A stretch of DNA of 64,000 bases from Alteromonadaceae bacterium 2753L.S.0a.02 (GTDB lineage Bacteria > Pseudomonadota > Gammaproteobacteria > Pseudomonadales > Cellvibrionaceae), in contig VISH01000001.1 of the NCBI GenBank assembly GCA_007827375.1, forward strand, positions 1,488,001-1,552,000. Reading direction: 5' to 3'. How positions within the stretch are numbered: the stretch's first letter is position 1; each line of letters begins with the position of its first letter. A model generated the notes under the pieces. It made no database searches. It was not told where the DNA came from and worked only from the letters and a program-made list of their open reading frames with translations. Below are positions 35,101-42,800 of the stretch, piece after piece. A program made the translations under genes and the position numbers.

Positions 35101-37720
35101 GCAATTGGTCTGCGGGGTTGTAGCCCATTTCCGTTGTGATGCCCAGTGGTTGCAGGGTTTTGGTGACACGATTGAGGGTGTCGTACTCATAGTTGGTCAC
35201 AAACTCACGGCCGTCGGTGGTTTGGGTGAGATTGTCGTTGGCATCGTAGCCAAAATGGGTGGTTTGCCCAGCGGCGCCCACTTGGCGAATTACTCGGCTG
35301 AGTTCGTCGTAAGCGCGACCGGCCTGGAAGGTGATCACACCGCTCGAGTTTTTAATCAGCTGTTGCGTGGTGTTTCCGGCTTTATCAAGGGTCAATTCGA
35401 TGCGCTCACCGAGATTGTTACTGATAGCCTCAATACGGTTGGCGGCATCGTACTCATAACTGAGGCTGGAGCCATCGGCAAAGGTCATGGTCACCAGGTT
35501 GCCGAGTGGGTCGTAATCATAGACAGTGCTTAAATCGAGACTGGTGTTCCCGCTGGGGTGTTGGACGCTGACGGTTTCCACGCGACCGGCGACGTCATAG
35601 CTGTATTGCGACACTGAACCGTTGGCATCAGTGACGGTGCCGGCTTGCCCCTGTCCATTGTAATTGCTGTAGAGCGTTGTCTGGTTGGCGGCATTGGTCA
35701 CGCTGGCGAGATTGAGTTGCTCGTCGTAGGCATAGGTGGTGATGTCGGCAACATCGGTGCGTGGGCCATCGACCGTGTGAACTAAACGGTTAGCGTAATA
35801 GGTATATGCGGTGCTGCGAGTTTTACCGTCGGCATCAATGTGCACGGCGTCGAGCAGTTCGGTGGTGTCGTTGTAGTCGTAGCGGGTGGTTTTATCGGGT
35901 TCAATAATTTTAGTGCGCACGTTAAGGGTGGGGTGCCACTCGGTGGTGGTGGTGCGCGCTTCGGCGGTGCCGGCGGCTTCGGTGACCAAAGTGCGTTGTT
36001 TGCTGGCGTTATAACCATAGGTGGTGGTTACGCCGTTAGTGACTTTGGACGCACGCGTGCCGTCGCTGTTGTAGGTATAACTGGTTTCGCTGCGCACACA
36101 GGTGGCCGTGGGTTCACCAACAACGCTGGTTAATCGCTTAACACCGTTTTCACTGGTGAAGTTGTAGGTGGCTTGTTTGCCCAGTACGTTTGTGACGGTG
36201 CGAGTGAGGTCATCCACATAATCAATTGTTACCGCGTCCACACCATTGGCTAGGGCACTGTACGTGGCTCGGCCCAAATCATCGTAGGTGAATTGGGCAA
36301 AAGGCTGCACTAACTGGATGTTATGATCCAAAACGTCTTCTATACGCGTTAAGTTAGCGGGGTAGGTTTCATTCTCGTAGTAAAACGCGCGAAAGGTATT
36401 ACCTAGTTGTTCGGTTAATCTGGATATTTTTGTGAGTAGCAAAAAACTTTGTACGCTGCCTGTATAGCTGTAGCCCCATTCCAGGAGTACGCGACGATTT
36501 TGCTCGTCGACAATCTCGTTTGGATAATAAGCCACCATATCACTGGCGGTGTTATGTGACAGCGGGCTTACGGCATTGTAACTAAATTCCAGATACGCGC
36601 CGTTTGAATGTTCGATACGGGAGAGTTGGGAATATTGATTGTAAATAAGCTTGTGATAAACCTTTGTCGATTTATCAAATATCTGACGTAATTGCCCTTT
36701 ATCATCGAATATTTTGATTGGCTTGTTGCTACCTGTGACGAGTTTGTGTCCTTCAAAGCCAAGCTGCGCGATTTCAGCATTATTTAGTGAGGTGATTGAA
36801 ATCTTCGAATACAGGGAGCTTTGTCCCGACGAATTAAAACGAATGATTTGGCCATCGGATTTATGCCACGCATAGCTACCGTCTATACGCGGGTAGAGGG
36901 CTTCCTGATAGTTATGGCGCCAATAGCTGTTTAAATTAGCGGAATCGGCTTTTTCTCCATTATAGAGTAAGTCGTATACACTGGCGGCTGGGCTAGGGCT
37001 TGAAGATGTTCGTGGAGGATGTGTTGCCGCAAGAAAGACGTTCTCTCGTTGACTGCCAGATGCAAGCGAAAAACTACCCAGTTGTTCTTTGCCTCGTTGG
37101 CTGTTGTAGTTGTAACTCAATACAATTGGGAAGTGAATTCCGGTTTTATGAACAAATTCTGTGCGGTATTTTAGACCATTTAATATATTTATCGGGTTAC
37201 TGGTGGTGTTTTCACAATCCTGTGGTTCTTCATCAGTAATGCACGATTGCGTGTCATCGCTCCAGGATTCCCCGTTTTCACACCAAGCTTCGCACGTGTC
37301 CCCTGCTTCATTAAGCGCATAACCTGCATCGCAATATACCGGTGGAACACATGTTAGGGTGTCGGCATTAAGAGTTTCATCTTCATTGCATTCTATTTTT
37401 TGTGGAACATATAGAAGCGTAGATTGCCAATTACCCGTATCCGCTTTGGTGGCAACCAGGGTGTAATCTGATGCGCCGATGTTTGTACATTGCCAAAGAC
37501 TGCGGTTTTCCCAATTATCGGCATTCGATGCTGTTTCTTCTGAGATTTGTTGCATTCTTAATCTATGTGCTTCGCATGCGCTGGCTACAGAGCTGTGGAT
37601 TCCACTACCCATGCTTGGTTTATACCAAGTGTTGGCGTTGCAAAGTGATGAGCATGCACAGAATATGAGTAGTGATGATTTTAGAAATAAGTGAGATTGG
37701 TTGTTTGCACTGTTAAACAC
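32117..37720 (-). CDS. Giant secreted RHS/YD-repeat protein with two LamG-like C-terminal domains (copy 1)
   Basis: The protein has 1867 residues, with a GTG start and AAGGGA upstream. A signal peptide (~1-30) is followed by a Cys-rich region (~110-175, CDAGYALNEAGDTCEAWCEN) and a DUF6531-like entry (NPINILNGLKYRTE). Beyond it are YD repeats to ~1245 (YDALNRVTSIEYPN, YDYLGNLLSKTT and others). From ~1283 come D-x-D-x-DG repeats and two LamG/concanavalin-like modules (~1410-1583 and ~1692-1867: FTLGFWIKHSEKSNGFHNLI, LGNIDSIFIVDRKLSESEI), each preceded by a D-x-D-x-DG spacer; these are internal duplicates. There is no DPLGL core or tip; that is the separate downstream gene. There is no PAAR/VgrG entry domain, so export is Sec-dependent. 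A surface adhesin/shell or split polymorphic toxin is possible. Confidence 0.85.
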   Translation of the reverse strand: MFNSANNQSHLFLKSSLLIFCACSSLCNANTWYKPSMGSGIHSSVASACEAHRLRMQQISEETASNADNWENRSLWQCTNIGASDYTLVATKADTGNWQSTLLYVPQKIECNEDETLNADTLTCVPPVYCDAGYALNEAGDTCEAWCENGESWSDDTQSCITDEEPQDCENTTSNPINILNGLKYRTEFVHKTGIHFPIVLSYNYNSQRGKEQLGSFSLASGSQRENVFLAATHPPRTSSSPSPAASVYDLLYNGEKADSANLNSYWRHNYQEALYPRIDGSYAWHKSDGQIIRFNSSGQSSLYSKISITSLNNAEIAQLGFEGHKLVTGSNKPIKIFDDKGQLRQIFDKSTKVYHKLIYNQYSQLSRIEHSNGAYLEFSYNAVSPLSHNTASDMVAYYPNEIVDEQNRRVLLEWGYSYTGSVQSFLLLTKISRLTEQLGNTFRAFYYENETYPANLTRIEDVLDHNIQLVQPFAQFTYDDLGRATYSALANGVDAVTIDYVDDLTRTVTNVLGKQATYNFTSENGVKRLTSVVGEPTATCVRSETSYTYNSDGTRASKVTNGVTTTYGYNASKQRTLVTEAAGTAEARTTTTEWHPTLNVRTKIIEPDKTTRYDYNDTTELLDAVHIDADGKTRSTAYTYYANRLVHTVDGPRTDVADITTYAYDEQLNLASVTNAANQTTLYSNYNGQGQAGTVTDANGSVSQYSYDVAGRVETVSVQHPSGNTSLDLSTVYDYDPLGNLVTMTFADGSSLSYEYDAANRIEAISNNLGERIELTLDKAGNTTQQLIKNSSGVITFQAGRAYDELSRVIRQVGAAGQTTHFGYDANDNLTQTTDGREFVTNYEYDTLNRVTKTLQPLGITTEMGYNPADQLQTVTDPETLKTQYHYNGFGELTQRISPDTGTTDYTYDSAGNLTSKADARGIVALYSYDALNRVTSIEYPNDTTQNITYEYDDTSNGNYGIGRLTAIIDASGETRFAYDYLGNLLSKTTTIATQTFTSEYQYDAFGRLQTQVYPSGRLVHYSYDALSRIHSITTQANSSAPLATVITDVSYLPYGPATQWTYGNGIVHTTRYDLDYRVSSIEDDGSSPLYHLSYGYDANNNIETLDNLVNSVAAQMFSYDAVDRLDTAQGNYGALDYDYDKVGNRTQKQHTQGGNTNTESYSYALTSHQLQAVTNTQGGNRTFSYDANGNVLTDTHSNSLVWEYDDTNRPKAVTVNGERIEYRHNALGQRVFKQHGNTTTFYHYDESGKVVAVSDEIGRFIDQIIWFNNTAIAFINNPELDMEDSDNDGLLDNWEISVIGDLSLDRYSDTDSDGLPDYWEYQYFSGLAQNASGDHDEDGLSNLQEFNQGSNPKYPPYLDSLLQYSSTLILDFNDIAIGQQIRNRISNQVIGNYNSTVFRTLSGSGVESPDVSAGFNGIDSKLEFQSTILPSVSKDEFTLGFWIKHSEKSNGFHNLISNATNEWNDGFGLVVSESGAPRFWAYTSNGLIDVSGGQLSLNQWAHLVVSYDYGSVKIFINGTLAASQSPYSFPVSIIYSSERYLSIGGQNKPYKQSERYFRGNIDNLFVTEKALTEAEVQKLYEIAEKNISLNTDYDNDGMPDTWEIQYFGDLSASPEQDNDGDGLTNLVESQKQLNPLYSGDTEKLINLGGSMILNFNTADAQKSILNLADLNVVSTLNETITMSEPGAGVNSPDSSIAFNGTTSFITLNASVNDIISNNTFTGGGWVKLSPKTTGLHYLFGNAYNEWNDGYGLFVTPAGELSFWAYTNQGLLEASASGVNFNDWQHLAFSYDKGEIKLFINGAIKTTSGTPNNTYQINYSSSRSFTIGSQNKSYLKQERFLLGNIDSIFIVDRKLSESEIASLVSQ
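33995..36095. repeat. 2.1-kb near-identical repeat, copy 1 (within the YD-repeat gene)
   Basis: This block aligns without indels to ~40598-42698 at a constant offset of 6603 bases. I saw only a few mismatches. Examples are GTAATAGG versus CATAATAGG near 35798/42401, and the change behind Ala/Thr in TEA(A/T)GTAEAR. The flanks on both sides are clearly diverged. Confidence 0.9.
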
Positions 37721-37867
37721 TGATCAATTCCCTTGTAGCTACTGTTTAGCTATCTAACGCAATGAATTAAAATATTTAGTTTTTCTGCCATTATTCTATA
37801 TGGATAATTTATCATAATATTGCTACATCCATTATTTAATAGACACACTATTTCCGGGGTGTGGCTT

Positions 37868-38365
37868 TTAACCACACCACTCTATTGGATATACACCGTT
37901 TTTTACGTATGTATGAAACGATGAATATGGCCACTCTTTTACGCTGTTGACCAATGTATGTTTAAAGGGATTAAGATGAACCTAGTCGAGGTGAGCAAGG
38001 TAGTCTCTTGTGTCTCTAATGGTGTGTTCCCAAAAACGCCGCTGCCAAATGCCTCGCTCGTTACGTTTGGTTCGGTTTGCTGAGAGATATTCGATTTGTG
38101 GAATTTTGGCAGAAAACCGCTTTTTAATTTCGCGCTAACGGGTGGAATAGTCATAATCGCCTTCCGGCAAGGTCCAAACCGCATGCAAATGGTCTGGCAG
38201 CACCACCCAAGCATCAATATGAAACGGGAGTCGATGTTTTACAAAGACAAGCGATTCGCGCAAATCCTGAATTCGATCCGCCAACAGCGAACGCTTCCGT
38301 TCGAGTAAATTCACCGTAAAGAAATACGTCCCGCTACAAACCCGAACGCGTCGATACCGCGACAT
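37868..38365 (-). pseudogene. REP-associated tyrosine transposase (RAYT), second copy with two nonsense mutations
   Basis: It starts at ATG 38365 (MSRYRRVRVCSGTYFFTVNL) and ends at TAA 37868 (…WCG). The first part is open to DYSTR, then a TAG replaces the Trp codon present in the 29046-29542 copy (TRWREIKK). Further on the frame is correct through FWEHTIRDTRDYLAHLD, where a second TAG replaces the Tyr codon of the catalytic-type YVHLNP. The first copy's one-base deletion is absent here. The two copies are about 95% alike by eye but broken independently. Confidence 0.85.
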
Positions 38366-38418
38366 AAAACCTCCCTGTAAATATAAACACACCCCAACCC
38401 TATAAGAAAAAAGTGATT

Positions 38419-38571
38419 TACCGTAGGCCGTGTAAGCCGAAGGCGCCTCACGGCATTCCGATGTCAAAATTTCCCGCGTAATTCAGATAATAATTCGTTG
38501 GTAAGCCATAAAAATTGCAAGTGTTAAATATCGCAACGCGTGGGAGGCGCCTTCGGCTTACTCACCCTACA
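38419..38571. repeat. Inverted REP pair (BIME), third copy
   Basis: Plus-strand GTAGGCCGTGTAAGCCGAAG followed by GCGCCTCACGGC near 38422; minus-strand GTAGGGTGAGTAAGCCGAAG followed by GCGCCTCCCACGCG from ~38570. It lies just upstream of the second RAYT. A further diverged REP-like unit (GGAGGCGCTTTAGGCCTGCC) is at ~38691-38710. Confidence 0.75.
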
Positions 38572-38760
38572 AGGCGTCGTTTTTATCCGGGGTACGGCCG
38601 TGATTTCCAAGTTATGTTAGTCACAATCCAATGGCTCCCCTTTTCAGCTCCATGAATTATTATACTTCTTTATTTCGTCGAAACGCAGGGGGAGGCGCTT
38701 TAGGCCTGCCCACCCTGTGAATCATAATGTTAACCGTGGTACAGCCGCAAACGGTTCTTA

Positions 38761-39078
38761 TTATTCGAAGTACAAATCGCCACTGATATAATAAAATTCG
38801 TATTCATTCCGATATTTTGTTAAATATTTATCGATTTGAACTGCTTGTTGTATTGCGTGTATTGAATCAATCCCGTGGACTATGATTGTTTCAATCGGTA
38901 GGCCAATAAATTCTACTTCGCACGCAGAAACAGTGCTATTTTCGGAGTAACCTATTTCTTCTTTGCTTAGCAAACGAGGGTTTCCTACGTTTATTGTTAA
39001 CGAGGATAAATTGTCCGATCGCTTGTGTTTAAGTTTGAGGGTTCGATTTGCAACAATATTCTTGATGTGTGATCCCAT
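38761..39078 (-). CDS. Small cytoplasmic protein downstream of RHS tip 2 (candidate immunity, DUF6968-like)
   Basis: The start is placed at 39078 (ATG after the preceding stop); ATG 39096, overlapping the tip gene by 16 bases, is equally possible. The protein has 105 residues without signal or TM. The pattern VGNPRLLSKEEIGYSE, then ACEVEFIGLPIETIIVHGID, SIHAIQQAVQIDKYLTKY and a terminal ISGDLYF, resembles the small 'DUF6968'-type proteins often seen as immunity-like orphans. Position after the RHS tip supports an immunity role, as in polymorphic toxin loci, but this is inference. Confidence 0.55.
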   Translation of the reverse strand: MGSHIKNIVANRTLKLKHKRSDNLSSLTINVGNPRLLSKEEIGYSENSTVSACEVEFIGLPIETIIVHGIDSIHAIQQAVQIDKYLTKYRNEYEFYYISGDLYFE

Positions 39079-39080
39079 TA

Positions 39081-39842
39081 CTAATAGCCCATGCATTGTC
39101 TAAATGTTTCGTTAGCTGCTTCAAAACATCTCATCATTTTATTTCCTGAAAGACTGCTGCACGTATTGAGAATGCTGTTCTTTAATGCTAAGCAGTCCTT
39201 TTTTGCTGGATCCGGACACTGATTTCCTTCATAATCTGATGAGTTGTCACCTGTGTCAGGCGGAATTTCATCTTCTGGATTTGGGCCATCAAATTTTTTC
39301 TCGCAAGTACATAAGTAGGCGCCGAATCCGAATGCGCCATGCCAAGAGCAACTTTTTACAAAGCCACCATTTCCTTCGCAGTAGTCCGAACATTTAGAGT
39401 ATTCAACGAAATTGCAAGATCTTAAACCCAGAGGGTCTATGTTGGATGTTGGGAGGTTATCGGCGTAAGAAAAAGTATTAATCCCCCCCTCCAACCCAAT
39501 CGGATCAGATTGAATATACCTCCCCAACAAAGGATCATAATCCCGAAAGTAGTTATAACTTAACCCGGTCTCTCCATCATAATACTGCCCCGGAAACCGC
39601 AGGTTAAATTCTACCGCCTGTCCATCCCCATCCACATCTTCATTAGTCTCCACAATTCCAAACGGCGTTTGGCTTTGCACCTGCCACACCACATTGCCGT
39701 TTTGATCCGTCAGCATTTGTGGCGTGTTCAGGTGATCGCTGTGCACAAAATACAATTCGGGCTCAGCCTGGGCGAGCAGCATTGGGTAAATCAGGGTTAG
39801 GGCGATAACGCTGTTTTTTATTACGGAAGCAAAGGTTTTCAT
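39081..39842 (-). CDS. Stand-alone secreted RHS-core protein with Cys-rich variable tip (copy 2)
   Basis: The start at 39842 is chosen for AAGGA five bases upstream and a clean signal peptide (MKTFASVIKNSVIALTLIYP ... AQAEPELYF); the frame extends upstream to 39938 into the giant gene. The core to DPLGL is nearly identical to copy 1. The tip (~110 residues) differs completely: NFVEYSKCSDYCEGNGGFVK, CTCEKKFDGPNPED, CLALKNSILNTC, then CFEAANETFRQCMGY, with about a dozen Cys. Both tips carry a C-x(n)-(F/L)NTC helical segment. It follows the giant YD gene after 50 bases. A toxin, ligand or adhesive tip are all possible. Confidence 0.8.
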   Translation of the reverse strand: MKTFASVIKNSVIALTLIYPMLLAQAEPELYFVHSDHLNTPQMLTDQNGNVVWQVQSQTPFGIVETNEDVDGDGQAVEFNLRFPGQYYDGETGLSYNYFRDYDPLLGRYIQSDPIGLEGGINTFSYADNLPTSNIDPLGLRSCNFVEYSKCSDYCEGNGGFVKSCSWHGAFGFGAYLCTCEKKFDGPNPEDEIPPDTGDNSSDYEGNQCPDPAKKDCLALKNSILNTCSSLSGNKMMRCFEAANETFRQCMGY

Positions 39843-39892
39843 GATGTCCTTGTCAAGCATGCGGCGGGGGGCTGTGGTGGTGTTTTGGTTTT

Positions 39893-42800
39893 TCATTGCG
39901 CGGCCTCCAGTGAGTTTACGGAGAGGTCGTTGAAACACGCGGCCTGTTCGCCCCAGGCGTATAGGGCAATGCTTCCCTGGGCATGGCTAGTGTCGCTGCC
40001 CTGATACCAAAGTTGGTCATCGAGCCAGATGCTTAAGCTGTTACCTTGTGCGCTTACACGTAAGCCGTACGGCTGGTTAAGGATGTAGGGGGTGTTATCT
40101 TCAAACAGCACGGTAAACACACCGTTCTGTTTTTTCACGAGACGCCGGTAGGCACGTTGGCTGTCCATCGAGAAGCGGTAGTAGTTGTTATCATCGACGT
40201 AGCGAAACAGCAGGCCGATGCCGTCGTCGTCACTGGAAAGCAGCGTGACCGAAGCTTCATAGTCCGACCAGCTCGCGCCGCTGCTATAAGCGGCATAGGT
40301 ACCGGGACGGGAGGGACCGGTGTCGGTGTAAATGTTGGAGTTCTCGCACAGGGCGCCGTTGTCAAAATACCAACTGGAGGGGCCCATCTTGGCGCCGTTA
40401 TCAACTATTTGCCAGCCGCTCAAGTCTTGATTGTCGAAGTTGGCTTCCAATAAAACGCTGCTGCTGGTGTTTACCGCCGTTACGGGTTCTATTAGTGAGG
40501 CTACCAGTGTGTTGTTGAACCACACATGCTCTTCGAGGGTGTTGCCTTGTTCATCACTGACCGCGATGAGTTTTCCGGCTTCATCGTAGTGATAGTAGGT
40601 GGTGGTATTCCCATGCTGCTTAAATACCCGCTGCCCGAGGGCATTGTGGCGGTATTCAATGCGCTCGCCGTTCACGGTAACCGCCTTAGGGCGGTTGGTG
40701 TCGTCGTATTCCCAGACCAGACTGTTGCTGTGGGTGTCGGTTAACACATTGCCATTGGCATCGTAGCTAAAGGTACGGTTACCGCCTTGGGTATTGGTGA
40801 CTGCTTGCAGTTGATGGCTGGTGAGTGCGTAGCTGTAGCTCTCGGTGTTGGTGTTGCCGCCTTGTGTGTGCTGTTTCTGGGTGCGATTGCCCACCTTGTC
40901 GTAGTCGTAATCCAGTGCGCCGTAATTCCCCTGCGCGGTGTCGAGACGATCCACGGCATCGTAGCTGAACATCTGGGCGGCAACGCTGTTCACCAGGTTA
41001 TCGAGGGTTTCGATGTTGTTGTTGGCGTCGTAGCCGTAACTGAGGTGGTACAGCGGGCTGGAGCCGTCGTCTTCAATGCTGCTGACACGGTAATCGAGGT
41101 CGTAGCGGGTGGTGTGCACAATGCCATTGCCATAGGTCCACTGTGTGGCGGGGCCATAGGGTAGGTAGCTGACATCGGTGATCACGGTGGCCAGGGGCGC
41201 GCTGCTGTTGGCTTGGGTGGTGATACTGTGAATGCGGCTTAAGGCATCGTAACTGTAATGCACCAAACGGCCACTGGGGTATACCTGGGTTTGGAGTCGC
41301 CCAAACGCGTCGTATTGATATTCGCTGGTAAAGGTTTGCGTGGCGATGGTGGTGGTTTTGCTTAACAGGTTACCGAGATAATCGTAGGCAAACCGAGTTT
41401 CACCACTGGCATCGATAATGGCCGTTAAGCGACCGATACCGTAGTTGCCGTTGCTGGTGTCATCGTATTCGTAGGTGATGTTTTGCGTGGTGTCGTTGGG
41501 GTATTCGATGCTGGTAACACGGTTAAGGGCATCGTAGCTGTAGAGCGCCACAATACCTCGTGCATCGGCTTTGCTTGTGAGGTTGCCCGCACTGTCGTAG
41601 GTGTAGTCGGTGGTGCCGGTATCGGGGCTGATACGTTGGGTGAGTTCGCCGAAGCCGTTGTAGTGATACTGCGTTTTTAAGGTTTCCGGGTCGGTTACTG
41701 TTTGCAATTGGTCTGCGGGGTTGTAGCCCATTTCCGTTGTGATGCCCAGTGGTTGCAGGGTTTTGGTGACACGATTGAGGGTGTCGTACTCATAGTTGGT
41801 CACAAACTCACGGCCGTCGGTGGTTTGGGTGAGATTGTCGTTGGCATCGTAGCCAAAATGGGTGGTTTGCCCAGCGGCGCCCACTTGGCGAATTACTCGG
41901 CTGAGTTCGTCGTAAGCGCGACCGGCCTGGAAGGTGATCACACCGCTCGAGTTTTTAATCAGCTGTTGCGTGGTGTTTCCGGCTTTATCAAGGGTCAATT
42001 CGATGCGCTCACCGAGATTGTTACTGATAGCCTCAATACGGTTGGCGGCATCGTACTCATAACTGAGGCTGGAGCCATCGGCAAAGGTCATGGTCACCAG
42101 GTTGCCGAGTGGGTCGTAATCATAGACAGTGCTTAAATCGAGACTGGTGTTCCCGCTGGGGTGTTGGACGCTGACGGTTTCCACGCGACCGGCGACGTCA
42201 TAGCTGTATTGCGACACTGAACCGTTGGCATCAGTGACGGTGCCGGCTTGCCCCTGTCCATTGTAATTGCTGTAGAGCGTTGTCTGGTTGGCGGCATTGG
42301 TCACGCTGGCGAGATTGAGTTGCTCGTCGTAGGCATAGGTGGTGATGTCGGCAACATCGGTGCGTGGGCCATCGACCGTGTGAACTAAACGGTTAGCATA
42401 ATAGGTATATGCGGTGCTGCGAGTTTTACCGTCGGCATCAATGTGCACGGCGTCGAGCAGTTCGGTGGTGTCGTTGTAGTCGTAGCGGGTGGTTTTATCG
42501 GGTTCAATAATTTTAGTGCGCACGTTAAGGGTGGGGTGCCACTCGGTGGTGGTGGTGCGCGCTTCGGCGGTGCCCGTGGCTTCGGTGACCAAAGTGCGTT
42601 GTTTGCTGGCGTTATAACCATAGGTGGTGGTTACGCCGTTAGTGACTTTGGACGCACGCGTGCCGTCGCTATTGTAGGTATAACTGGTTTCGCTGAGCAC
42701 ACAGGTTTCGGTGGGTTCACCCACCACACTGGCTAATCGTCGAACGCCATGTTCCGTCGCGAAGGTGTAGGTGGCTTGCTTGCCCAGTACATTGGTGACA

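Noticed and set aside
34184..36133. Many long plus-strand frames opposite the YD-repeat genes (repeated at +6603)
   Set aside because: They are antisense shadows of the GC-biased YD repeats, rich in Val/Gly, without RBS, and duplicated only because the block is duplicated.
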